A stretch of 64,000 nucleotides of DNA, from contig NZ_PVTE01000012.1 of assembly GCF_003002825.1 (NCBI RefSeq), positions 62,001 through 126,000 on the forward strand. The letters run 5' to 3'. The notes below the pieces were generated by a model. That model was not told where the DNA came from. It saw only the letters and a program-made list of their open reading frames with translations, and searched no databases. Position numbers and translations under genes: made by a program. The number at the start of each line of letters is the position of its first letter. The first letter of the stretch is position 1. Origin of the DNA: Spirosoma oryzae. Lineage in GTDB: Bacteria; Bacteroidota; Bacteroidia; Cytophagales; Spirosomataceae. This document shows positions 34,648-42,997 of the stretch, in pieces.

Positions 34648-37326
34648 GTGACCACTAAGCTGCCTGCCGACTCCATGCGAGCCACTTATTGGGCTACCAC
34701 AACGGCCTTGATACCAACCAACAGTAAATCGCTTACTTCGTTGAAACACCGTATAACGTACATCCTGGCAACGGTTTGTCTGCTGACCGCGCTGACACCC
34801 GCTTTGGCGCAGGTCCGTGTGGGCGCAGGACGTCCGGCCGAGACACAGTTCTCCGCCGATGAACTGACCAACTACGCCAGTCCCAAAGAATATGAGATCA
34901 CTGGCCTGAGCGTGACGGGTACCCGCTACCTCGACCCAAACTCGCTGGTTTCACTGGCCGGTCTGAAAGTTGGCGATAAAACCCGGATTCCGGGCGAAGC
35001 CGTTGGTTCGTCGGTGCGTAAGCTGATGGACTCCGGTCTGCTCGACAACGTCGAACTGTTTGCCACGCACACTGGTGAGGGTAAGGTATCGCTGATGTTC
35101 CGGGTGCAGGAGCGCCCCCGGCTATACCGGGTTAGCTTCATGGGCATCAAAAAAGGCGAACAGGATCAGCTCAAAGACAAGACGAAGCTGAACCTGGGAA
35201 AAATCGTGACCAACACGATCGTCAAGAACACGCAGATGGCCGTCCGGAAGTACTTTGTCGACAAGGGCTATCTGAACACGAAAGTAAAAATCACGACCGT
35301 CCCCGACAGCGCCCGCAACAACGCGACCATGCGCGTACTGGTCGACAAGGGGCAGAAGGTGAAGATCGCCAAGATCAACTTCGAAGGGCTGGATGAAGCG
35401 GAAGAATCGGCCGTACGGATGAAGATGAAAGGCACGAAGGAAAAACGGTTTGGCCGGATTTTCACCCCGTCGAAGTTCGTCCCCAAAAAGTATGAAGAGG
35501 ACAAACAGAAGCTGATTGCTTACTACAACAAACTGGGTTATCGTGACGCAGCTATCGAGCGCGATACGCTGATTCACAACCCCGACAATACGGTCTCGCT
35601 TGACATCGTACTCAACGAGGGTAAAAAGTATTACTACCGAAACGTCGATTTCTCGGGCAACTACCTGTACACAGCAGCCCAGCTCCGCTCTGTGCTCGGT
35701 ATTCAGAAAGGCGATGTCTACAACCCGGAAGATCTCGATAAGCGGCTGAACGGCAATCCGGGGCAGGATTTGAGTTCGCAGTACATGGACGATGGGTACC
35801 TGTACTATAATGCCACCCCAGTCGAGAAGATGATTGACGGCGATTCGATCGACCTGGAAATTCGTATTTACGAAGGCAAGCAGGCCACCATCAACCGGAT
35901 CATCCTGAACGGTAATACCAAGACCAGCGACCACGTCGTAATGCGATCGATACGTACGCTGCCGGGGCAGAAATTCAACAAATCATTGCTGATTCGAACA
36001 CAACGGGAGCTCTCGACGCTAGGCTATTTCGACCCCGAGAAAATCGGTATTCAGCCCGTGCCACAGAGCGACGGTACAGTTGACGTTGAGTACACAGTTG
36101 AAGAAAAACCGTCTGACCAGATCGAACTATCGGGCGGCTGGGGTGGCTACGTCGGCTTTGTCGGTACGCTCGGTCTGACATTCAATAACTTCTCGGCCCG
36201 TAACATCCCGCACCTGAGCGCCTGGAAACCCCTGCCAGCCGGCGATGGTCAACGCGTGCAGGTGCGCTTCCAGGCCAACGGTCGGCAATATCAGGTGTAT
36301 TCGCTGTCGTTTACCGAGCCGTGGCTCGGTGGCCGCAAGCCGAATGCGCTCTCTGTCAGTGCCAGCCACACGGTTTACCGGTCATTCTACGATCCGAATA
36401 ACATCAATAGTTACTACCAGCCTCTACAGGGTCGTTCACCGACGGGTTCGTACTCGAACACGGCCTTTACGGTCGGGCTGGGACGTCAGTTGAAAGTTCC
36501 CGATGACTACTTCTCGCTGACACACTCGCTGTCGTACCAGCGCTACGATCTGAACAACCTCGATCTGTTCTACATCGGCTACAAGAACGGTATTTCGAAC
36601 AACTTTACGTTCAACACAACCATCGCGCGGAACAGCATCGATAACCCGCAGTTCCCCCGGTCGGGCTCGTCGTTCTCGCTGAGTGGTTCGTTCACTCCCC
36701 CCTACTCTGCCTTCAAAACAGAAAAGGAAAACGTGAGTATCGAGAACCGGTTTAAATTCGTCGAGTATCACAAATGGATGTTCGACGCCAGCTGGTTCCA
36801 GACCGTTATCGGCAAGCTCGTACTGAATACCCGCGCCCACATGGGCTTCCTGGGTAGCTACAATAAACGCACGGAGATCGGCCCGTTCGAGCGATTCGTA
36901 TTGGGTGGTTCGGGGCTGGCCGGTCAGGGGCAGTTCGCGCTGGCGCAGGACATCATCGGTCTGCGTGGTTACGACGACCGGAGCGTTTACACCGCCGATT
37001 ACAACCAGGTTCCGTCAGCAGCAGCCCGCAGTCAGGGTGGGGTCGTCTACAACAAGTTTGTGGCCGAATTACGCTACCCAGTTTCGCTCAATCCATCGGC
37101 GACCATCTTCGCGCTGGTATTCGCCGAAGCGGGTAACAACTGGGCTAGCTACAAACAGTATAGCCCGTTTGACCTGAAACGGTCGCTTGGCTTCGGTGCC
37201 CGGATTTTCATGCCCGCCTTTGGTCTGATCGGTATCGACTACGGCTATGGCTTCGACACCATTCCAGGCATCAAAAATCAACCATCAGGCCAGTTTCACT
37301 TCACGATTGGTCAGCAGATTCGATAA
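34648..37326 (+). CDS. bamA: Outer-membrane protein assembly factor BamA
   Basis: An 892-residue Omp85 protein that inserts beta-barrel proteins into the outer membrane. POTRA domains occupy about residues 75-480 (YEITGLSVTGTRYL, VSFMGIKKGEQ, IAKINFEGLDEAEES, YRNVDFSGNYLY, INRIILNGNTKTS). The barrel follows, with the L6 motif in IGLRGYDDRSV near residue 770 and the terminal FHFTIGQQIR. The N-terminus to about residue 30 lacks a signal; the hydrophobic stretch (ITYILATVCLLTALTPALAQ) begins near residue 37. Translation may therefore start later (ATG at 34675, or TTG at 34741). It lies between uppS and the ompH pair. Confidence 0.93.
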   Translation: MTTKLPADSMRATYWATTTALIPTNSKSLTSLKHRITYILATVCLLTALTPALAQVRVGAGRPAETQFSADELTNYASPKEYEITGLSVTGTRYLDPNSLVSLAGLKVGDKTRIPGEAVGSSVRKLMDSGLLDNVELFATHTGEGKVSLMFRVQERPRLYRVSFMGIKKGEQDQLKDKTKLNLGKIVTNTIVKNTQMAVRKYFVDKGYLNTKVKITTVPDSARNNATMRVLVDKGQKVKIAKINFEGLDEAEESAVRMKMKGTKEKRFGRIFTPSKFVPKKYEEDKQKLIAYYNKLGYRDAAIERDTLIHNPDNTVSLDIVLNEGKKYYYRNVDFSGNYLYTAAQLRSVLGIQKGDVYNPEDLDKRLNGNPGQDLSSQYMDDGYLYYNATPVEKMIDGDSIDLEIRIYEGKQATINRIILNGNTKTSDHVVMRSIRTLPGQKFNKSLLIRTQRELSTLGYFDPEKIGIQPVPQSDGTVDVEYTVEEKPSDQIELSGGWGGYVGFVGTLGLTFNNFSARNIPHLSAWKPLPAGDGQRVQVRFQANGRQYQVYSLSFTEPWLGGRKPNALSVSASHTVYRSFYDPNNINSYYQPLQGRSPTGSYSNTAFTVGLGRQLKVPDDYFSLTHSLSYQRYDLNNLDLFYIGYKNGISNNFTFNTTIARNSIDNPQFPRSGSSFSLSGSFTPPYSAFKTEKENVSIENRFKFVEYHKWMFDASWFQTVIGKLVLNTRAHMGFLGSYNKRTEIGPFERFVLGGSGLAGQGQFALAQDIIGLRGYDDRSVYTADYNQVPSAAARSQGGVVYNKFVAELRYPVSLNPSATIFALVFAEAGNNWASYKQYSPFDLKRSLGFGARIFMPAFGLIGIDYGYGFDTIPGIKNQPSGQFHFTIGQQIR

Positions 37327-37445
37327 GATTTGCCGTACGGCAACGTTTTAGTACAAAACGAAACAGGAAACAAAGTTGGCCCGGTATTAGCAGCGGAATC
37401 TATCTGAAATTCAATTCGTTTGTCTTGAGAAGTTGACGTAGATTC

Positions 37446-38054
37446 ATGAAAAAGGGAATAATATTCGTACTTTTATGCGCCTTTTGGCCAACCGTCCACG
37501 CTTCTGCGCAGAAGTTTGGTTACGTCGATAGCGAGTTCATTTTCAGCAAGATGCCCGAATACCAGAAGGCACTTGGCGAGATTGACAAGTTTACCGACAA
37601 GTGGTCGAAGGACATTCAGGATAAGTACGCTGACATTGAGAAACAGCAGCGGGCGTATCAGGCCGAGGAAATTCTGCTGACTGACGACATGAAACGCGAT
37701 CGGCAGCGGTCGCTCAGTGAGAAGGAGCGTGAAGCCCGGGAGTACAACAATAAAGTGTTTGGTTACGAGGGTATGCTTTATCAGAAAAAGAAAGAGCTGA
37801 TGAAGGCACCGATGGACCTGGTTAGCCGGGCTATCGAGAAAGTCGCCCAACAAAAGAAGTTGAATTTCATGTTCGACAAAGCGTCTGATTTTGTCATGCT
37901 TTACACGGACCCACGTCACGACTACACGGAATACGTCATGGAAGAACTGGGGCTCGATATGAACGCAAAACCGGGTAAGCCCAGCAACGTAGCCGGGGCG
38001 GTACCGAATCCCGCCGGCAGCAGTACCGATAATAAACCAACCACAAAACAGTAG
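37446..38054 (+). CDS. OmpH/Skp-family periplasmic chaperone, first copy
   Basis: A 202-residue protein with a signal peptide ending SASAQ. The Skp-like fold follows: KFGYVDSEFIFSKMPEYQKAL, a long charged coiled coil (about residues 50-125), and the return segment SRAIEKVAQQKKLNFMFDKA. Skp chaperones hold unfolded outer-membrane proteins on their way to BamA, which is encoded just upstream. The C-terminal tail is low-complexity (Pro, Gly, Asn, Thr, Lys). The next gene is a paralogue 22 bases downstream. Confidence 0.9.
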   Translation: MKKGIIFVLLCAFWPTVHASAQKFGYVDSEFIFSKMPEYQKALGEIDKFTDKWSKDIQDKYADIEKQQRAYQAEEILLTDDMKRDRQRSLSEKEREAREYNNKVFGYEGMLYQKKKELMKAPMDLVSRAIEKVAQQKKLNFMFDKASDFVMLYTDPRHDYTEYVMEELGLDMNAKPGKPSNVAGAVPNPAGSSTDNKPTTKQ

Positions 38055-38076
38055 TAGTAAACCAAGTAAACTGAAG

Positions 38077-38727
38077 ATGAACAAGACACTCGTTATGGCG
38101 TTCGCAGCCGCTTTGCTGGCTGGTGGTCTGAACGCTCAGGCTCAAACGACGGCAGCCCCTGCTACAACAGCCTCGGCCGCCTTGAAACTGGGCTATACGA
38201 ATATCGACTATATTCTCGGTCAGACACCCGAAGCCAAAGACATACAAAATCAGTTGACCATTCAGCGGACGCAGTCGGAAAACGAACTGAAGCGGATGCA
38301 GAAAGAACTGGAAGACAAATACGGCGCTTATCAGAAAGGAGCCGAACAGATGTCGGACGTAATTCGGAAGGACCGGGAAACGGAATTGCAGGGCCTGCAA
38401 ACCCGGATTCAGGAGTTCGGCCGGACGGCAGAGCAGTCGCTACAGGCGAAATATGGTCAGCTGGTAAATCCGGTTGTTCAGAAAATTCAGAAGGCGATTG
38501 ACGCGGTAGCACAGGAAAACGGGTACACCTACATCTTCAATCTGGATGCCGGTGCCAACACGACGCCGATTCTGCTGGTTGCTCCTAAAGAAAACGACAT
38601 TACGGATCTGGTCTTCAAAAAACTGGGCGTCGATCCAACGAAAACGGCAGCCCCGGCCACGAGCAAACCGGCTACGACCGGCGCTGGTTCAGCATCGACC
38701 CCGGCCGCAACGCCTAAGAAAAAGTAA
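38077..38727 (+). CDS. OmpH/Skp-family periplasmic chaperone, second copy
   Basis: A 216-residue paralogue of the preceding gene with a signal peptide ending NAQAQ. The core reads KLGYTNIDYILGQTPEAKDI, then a coiled coil (about residues 65-135) and IQKAIDAVAQENGYTYIFNLD. The C-terminal 35 residues are an Ala-, Thr- and Pro-rich tail ending in KKK. Tandem ompH copies after bamA are normal in this phylum. A terminator follows at 38753. Confidence 0.9.
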   Translation: MNKTLVMAFAAALLAGGLNAQAQTTAAPATTASAALKLGYTNIDYILGQTPEAKDIQNQLTIQRTQSENELKRMQKELEDKYGAYQKGAEQMSDVIRKDRETELQGLQTRIQEFGRTAEQSLQAKYGQLVNPVVQKIQKAIDAVAQENGYTYIFNLDAGANTTPILLVAPKENDITDLVFKKLGVDPTKTAAPATSKPATTGAGSASTPAATPKKK

Positions 38728-38752
38728 GCAATTTCCTGCTTGTACTAGCGCT

Positions 38753-38785
38753 AAAACGAGTCAGTCCGATGGGCTGACTCGTTTT
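38753..38785 (+). terminator. Terminator of the uppS-bamA-ompH block
   Basis: AAAACGAGTCAG (38753-38764) pairs with CTGACTCGTTTT (38774-38785) around a 9-base loop, with GGTTTATAT after it. It lies 26 bases past the second ompH stop. Confidence 0.8.
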
Positions 38786-38893
38786 GGTTTATATAAAGAC
38801 GGTACAGGACTATTGAAAGAGCACGCTTCATTTCGACTAACTATTCTGGCTAAAGAGTTGGTCATAAACAAACTAATGCAAAATTCGCAGCCT

Positions 38894-38901
38894 TACTTTT
38901 G
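38894..38901 (+). promoter_or_regulatory. Bacteroidota -7 box for the Ig-like exported protein gene
   Basis: TACTTTTG matches TAnnTTTG exactly. It places the transcription start near 38908, after the in-frame ATG at 38907, which supports the ATG at 38937 as the true start. Confidence 0.55.
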
Positions 38902-38936
38902 CGTTCTTGTCAATAGTATTACACAAAACGTTATCT

Positions 38937-40511
38937 ATGAATCGTACGGCCGGTCTACTGGCGATGTTGCTACTATGCCTGTTCGGGCACGGCAGCTACG
39001 CACAGGAAACGAAATCGCTACGTCTTGTCTTCCCTACACAGTCTGACTGGAACGTATTACCTGAGGGCAGCACTGCCCGGTTCGACGTAAAAACCAACGC
39101 ACCTGCCGGCGATACGCTGACTTTCTCACTGCGGGGCGACAAGATTCCCGAAGGAGCAGAGATCGACTCGCTGGGTCACTTTAGCTGGACGCCAGCCCAC
39201 AATCTGGCCGATCGTATTCAGACCCGCAAACAGGTACCGATTACGTTCGAGGTGCGAAATCAGCGCGGCTATTCAGCAACGCAAACCATCGATTTCTCCG
39301 TGCTGCACGTCAACCGCCCACCAACGGTTGGTGAACTACGCCCGTTCTATGTGCAGTATAAGACGCAGAACACATACAAGATGGACCCGGAGCTGGTACA
39401 CGACGACGACGGCGACCCTATCGTGTTCATACCGATTCCCGATCAGATGCCGGAGGGCAGCAAACTTTCGTCGCAAGGCGAGCTAACGTGGACGCTGTCG
39501 TTCAATCAGTTCAAAAAGCTGAAGCAAAACCCGATTTACATCGAGTTCTGGGTAGAGGATCAGCCAGCCAAAGCCCGCTCGAAAGGCCGTTTGAAGGTGG
39601 AAGTTACAGAGATGGATCTACCACCGGACATCAGCATAGTGCCACAGGAAACCCGCTACAAACTTCGGGAGAATGCCACTGTTGATCTGAAATTTTACCT
39701 CACCGATCCCAACGGCGAAGACGACATCAAAGAATTCAATTTCTTGTCGGATAACCAGAACATTCCGAAAACGGCGCTGGTCAAAAATACCGACAATCAG
39801 TACGAATTTATCTGGCAACCCGGCTTCGACTTTGTCAAAGATCCCCAAGACTCGTTAGAGGCACGCGTAACTTTTTATGTGCTCGACAAATCGCAGAATC
39901 GGCAGGAACGGCAGATTACATTCGTTGTGAAGAATACCGTCAACGAAGCCGAAAAAGACCGCTACCTGTATACGCAGTACCGGCAGGTGCTGGTACAAGC
40001 CTGGGGACTCGTTGAGCAATTAGGCGAGAAGGAAGAGCAGTTGAAACGTGACTACAAACGGGCGAAGGGCGGGAAACGAAATCGCTCGGTTGCCAATGCT
40101 TCGCTGGGCGCGGTCACGGGTGTGTCGCCTGCGATCACGAGCGGTGATCAGAATACACAGCGTATTATATCGGCGGTTGGTGGTACAGCGGTACTGACGA
40201 TGGGCACGCTCGAAGCAACCGAAGTTATCGGTAAATCGATGAAGGATTTGCTGGACCGGTACAACTACGTACTGGGAAAGAAAGCAGAACTACAGAATAA
40301 AGGCGATGTGTTCTCCAGGGAGTTTTCGCTTAAATCGAGCCGACGTACACCCGACTTTATCCGAAAGCTCGATGAGTTTCGTTCGCTGATGAGCCTAAGC
40401 GGGCTGGTTGCTCTGGAGCTGGATGCTAACTGGCAGTCGAAAAAGGAAGCGACCGATAAAGCCATCAAGCGTACATTTAAAGACTTTACCTCACTCGACG
40501 AAGCACAGTAA
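38937..40511 (+). CDS. Exported protein with cadherin/Ig-like domains, function unknown
   Basis: A 524-residue protein from the chosen start, with a signal peptide (LLAMLLLCLFGHGSYAQ). Residues about 20-330 hold three Ig- or cadherin-like units with putative-Ig landmarks (GDTLTFSLRGDKIPEGAEIDSLGHFSWTPA-type, then PELVHDDDGDPIVF and FYLTDPNGEDDIKEF). The C-terminal third is different: a charged coiled-coil region, a small-residue stretch (VGGTAVLTMGTLEATEVIG), and helices ending TFKDFTSLDEAQ. No sorting domain or lipobox is seen, so it is probably periplasmic. It follows the ompH pair after a terminator. I do not recognise a function. Confidence 0.8.
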   Translation: MNRTAGLLAMLLLCLFGHGSYAQETKSLRLVFPTQSDWNVLPEGSTARFDVKTNAPAGDTLTFSLRGDKIPEGAEIDSLGHFSWTPAHNLADRIQTRKQVPITFEVRNQRGYSATQTIDFSVLHVNRPPTVGELRPFYVQYKTQNTYKMDPELVHDDDGDPIVFIPIPDQMPEGSKLSSQGELTWTLSFNQFKKLKQNPIYIEFWVEDQPAKARSKGRLKVEVTEMDLPPDISIVPQETRYKLRENATVDLKFYLTDPNGEDDIKEFNFLSDNQNIPKTALVKNTDNQYEFIWQPGFDFVKDPQDSLEARVTFYVLDKSQNRQERQITFVVKNTVNEAEKDRYLYTQYRQVLVQAWGLVEQLGEKEEQLKRDYKRAKGGKRNRSVANASLGAVTGVSPAITSGDQNTQRIISAVGGTAVLTMGTLEATEVIGKSMKDLLDRYNYVLGKKAELQNKGDVFSREFSLKSSRRTPDFIRKLDEFRSLMSLSGLVALELDANWQSKKEATDKAIKRTFKDFTSLDEAQ

Positions 40512-40538
40512 GGCGATTGCTAGCGAAATAAAGTTATC

Positions 40539-40595
40539 AACACAGAGGCACAGAGACCACGGAGAAAAACTCGGTGTACTCTGTGCCTCTGTGTT
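40539..40595. repeat. ACACAGAGG inverted repeat
   Basis: AACACAGAGGCACAGAG (40539-40555) and its exact reverse complement (40579-40595) flank a 23-base loop. This phrase is known to me as a dispersed intergenic palindrome in several bacterial groups. It lies between two convergent genes (stops at 40511 and 40608) and probably works as a bidirectional terminator. Confidence 0.8.
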
Positions 40596-40607
40596 AATGA
40601 TCTACGA

Positions 40608-41387
40608 CTAATCCAGTTTGTCTTCTTTGGGTGCCGTGGGTGTTGTACTCACACTGCGTATCTCGTCGTGCTGTGTACCATTCGTAGCATCGTCGGTTGG
40701 CTCGTGGTGTGTAACGCTGGGTTCATCTTCCACGTCGCTCATGGGCAGCACAGTCGCCTGTGTAGCGTCGGGGCCGTCGGCTGGCAACATACCGTCTTCA
40801 GGATGCATCCCCCCGAAAAAGCGACGCTGGAACAACAGGATCAAACAGACACCAATAAAGATGCAGGAGTCTGCGATATTGAAGATAGGCGTCGAATAAT
40901 ACTGCCCCCCCCATACCGGCACCCACTCGGGAATGAATCCCTCCCATACATCGACAAAAATCATGTCGATCACCTGCCCATGAAACCAGGGCGTCGGTGA
41001 TCCGTAGGGGGCATTGTTAAGAAAAACACCATAGAACGTACTATCGATAACGTTTCCGACGGCACCCGCCAAGATCATCGCCATCGCCCAGAGCAAGCCA
41101 TTAGGGGCACCCCGGTGCGCCAGATGAACCAGGTAGTAGCCGATACCGACCATGGCAAACAGCCGAAACACGCTCAATAGCAGCTTTCCGTATTCGTATC
41201 CTAATTGCATACCGAACGCCATACCCGGATTAAGCACATAGTGTAGCTTAAACCAGTCGCCGATCAGTTTGACCTGACCGGCAAAGCCGGGAGCCATATA
41301 GTGATGAACAGCGAGTTTTGATCCCTGATCCAACGCAATCAGGAACACGGTCAGGAGAAAAAAAGGAAGCGGATTTTTCTTGATCAT
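40608..41387 (-). CDS. lspA: Lipoprotein signal peptidase (signal peptidase II) with acidic C-terminal extension
   Basis: A 259-residue inner-membrane aspartic peptidase that cleaves prolipoprotein signal peptides before the lipid-modified Cys. Four TM segments are seen, the first at residues 7-24 (PFFLLTVFLIALDQGSK). The catalytic aspartates are in GNVIDSTFYG near residue 112 and FNIADSCIFIG near residue 170. The C-terminal 65-70 residues, after the last TM, are hydrophilic and acidic (DGPDATQATVLPMSDVEDEP-like) and absent from the roughly 165-residue enterobacterial enzyme. The ATG follows directly on the T-tract of the upstream terminator. Confidence 0.93.
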   Translation of the reverse strand: MIKKNPLPFFLLTVFLIALDQGSKLAVHHYMAPGFAGQVKLIGDWFKLHYVLNPGMAFGMQLGYEYGKLLLSVFRLFAMVGIGYYLVHLAHRGAPNGLLWAMAMILAGAVGNVIDSTFYGVFLNNAPYGSPTPWFHGQVIDMIFVDVWEGFIPEWVPVWGGQYYSTPIFNIADSCIFIGVCLILLFQRRFFGGMHPEDGMLPADGPDATQATVLPMSDVEDEPSVTHHEPTDDATNGTQHDEIRSVSTTPTAPKEDKLD

Positions 41388-41420
41388 AAAAAAAATTGGC
41401 CCAGCCAGTTGGCCGGGCCA
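41388..41420 (-). terminator. Terminator after proline dehydrogenase, abutting lspA
   Basis: On the - strand TGGCCC and GGGCCA (ends 41420 and 41397) close a stem with an inner GCC/GGC pairing. Eight Ts (41395-41388) follow, and the lspA start codon ATG (41387-41385) comes directly after them. This is a classical intrinsic terminator with no gap to the next start codon. Confidence 0.8.
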
Positions 41421-41466
41421 TAGTTACTAAAGGCTACTCCAGAACGAATCTATAGTGTGCGGGCTA

Positions 41467-42777
41467 CTAATTATGCGCACACCCTTTTCGGCGTTTCAGT
41501 TCGTCGCGCACCAGCATATACTCCCGGCTGCTCTGTCCGGCAATCGACTTGTTTTCTTCAGCCCGGCGGAACAGATACGGCATAACCGATTCGACAGGAC
41601 CGTACGGCACGTATTTAGCCACGTTATAGCCAGCCGTTGCCAGATTGTACGAGATATTATCGCTCATCCCCAGCAACTGCGCGAAATAAATATGTGGGTC
41701 GTTGTTGGCAATGCCCAGCGCCTGCATTTTCTGAACGCAATACTGACAGCTGTATTCGTTGTGCGTTCCCAGACAGAACGAAATAACGTTACGATTTTCC
41801 AGACAGAAATCGATCGCTAGGTTGAAGTCCCGGTCGGTGTCTTCTTTCGTTGCTTGAATCGGGTCCTGGTATTCTTCCTCGTGCGAACGGAGCCGTTCTT
41901 TCTCCAGATAAGCGCCCCGTACCAGTTTAGCACCCATGAAATACCCTTTGGCGTTGGCCTCCAGCAAATCGCGGTGCAGATGATCCAGCGATTCCCAACG
42001 ATACATTTGGTACGTGTTATAAACGACCGGCCGCTCGTGGTTGTAGCGGTCCATCATTTCGTACGCCAGCGTGTCAATGGTATCCTGAATCCAGCTCTCC
42101 TCGGCATCGATAAAAATGCGGACGTTACGCTCGAAGGCCCGGCGGCACAGCGAATCGACGCGCTTCAGCACCCGGTCAAACTGAGCTTTCTGGTCCTTGT
42201 CGAGCGAGTTGCCGAGTTGTACGGCTTCGAGCAGCTCGGTCGACGCCAGCCCGGTGATTTTGAAGACCGTGAAGGGAATGTCAGCCGATTCGCTGGCCCG
42301 CTCGATGGTCCGCATGATCTCCAGCGTTGTTTCGTCGAAGCTTTTCTCATCATCCTCACCCTCAACCGAATAGTCGAGAATGGTACCGACGTGACCGTCG
42401 TGCAGGTGGCGAATCGTTGGCTCAGAATCCCGGATACTTTCGCCCCCGCAGAACTGCTCAAAAATTGTGTGTTTAATCAACGATTTGATGGGCAGGTGCA
42501 GGCGGAGGGCTAGTTTTATGAAAAAAGTGCCTAAATTTACCAGCCAACCCTTATTCATCAACGCAAACAGCCAGTACGTCTTTCTAAGTTTGGCGTTCGA
42601 CTGTGCAGAAAACGCAATCGAGGTATCGTCGAAAGAAACGAGTCCGACCTGAGTGCTAGCTTTACTGGCCTCTGTCGGCCCAGCTTCCAGCGAACCCTCG
42701 GCCCATTCACCGGCCGTGGGCAATACATTACTTCGGTTCGACATATCAGTGCTCCGTTTTGACGGTGCTACGTCCAT
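41467..42777 (-). CDS. Proline dehydrogenase (monofunctional)
   Basis: A 436-residue FAD-dependent TIM-barrel enzyme that oxidises proline to pyrroline-5-carboxylate at the inner membrane. Motifs are RIFIDAEESWIQ near residue 220, GAKLVRGAYLEKERLR near 286, FCLGTHNEYS near 347, and YVPYGPVESVMPYLFRRAEENKS near 390. It is the stand-alone type, without the P5C dehydrogenase half of PutA. The first 11 residues (MDVAPSKRSTD) are poorly family-like, so ATG 42744 may be the true start. It is divergent from the aroF fusion. Confidence 0.9.
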   Translation of the reverse strand: MDVAPSKRSTDMSNRSNVLPTAGEWAEGSLEAGPTEASKASTQVGLVSFDDTSIAFSAQSNAKLRKTYWLFALMNKGWLVNLGTFFIKLALRLHLPIKSLIKHTIFEQFCGGESIRDSEPTIRHLHDGHVGTILDYSVEGEDDEKSFDETTLEIMRTIERASESADIPFTVFKITGLASTELLEAVQLGNSLDKDQKAQFDRVLKRVDSLCRRAFERNVRIFIDAEESWIQDTIDTLAYEMMDRYNHERPVVYNTYQMYRWESLDHLHRDLLEANAKGYFMGAKLVRGAYLEKERLRSHEEEYQDPIQATKEDTDRDFNLAIDFCLENRNVISFCLGTHNEYSCQYCVQKMQALGIANNDPHIYFAQLLGMSDNISYNLATAGYNVAKYVPYGPVESVMPYLFRRAEENKSIAGQSSREYMLVRDELKRRKGCAHN

Positions 42778-42890
42778 AGCGTTAGATGCGTGTCGGTTAG
42801 ACGGCCGAAATATAGAACGAAATTTCGGTCAATGGACTAAACTACTCGACACGGCTTGTTCAACAAATTAAATTCAGTTGTAGACAAAGT

Positions 42891-42922
42891 GGGGAACTAG
42901 CCTAAAACACAACTAGTTCCCC
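42891..42922. promoter_or_regulatory. Hairpin in the proDH-aroF divergent leader
   Basis: GGGGAACTAG (42891-42900) pairs with CTAGTTCCCC (42913-42922) around a 12-base loop. It lies between divergent genes, 76 bases before the aroF ATG, and next to the - strand -7 box. It could be an operator or an attenuator. Confidence 0.5.
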
Positions 42923-42925
42923 CTG

Positions 42926-42933
42926 CAAATATA
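42926..42933 (-). promoter_or_regulatory. Candidate -7 box for proline dehydrogenase (- strand)
   Basis: CAAATATA on the + strand reads TATATTTG on the - strand, an exact TAnnTTTG match. Transcription would start near the adjacent hairpin, giving a leader of about 140 bases. Confidence 0.4.
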
Positions 42934-42997
42934 CCACAAATTCAGATTTAAAGTTCCTAGTTTAGTACGGGTACACCATACCCCTGATACGTTTACC

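Noticed and set aside
35122..35934. Antisense frame (270 codons) opposite bamA
   Set aside because: It lies wholly within the POTRA-coding part of bamA and resembles no protein family.
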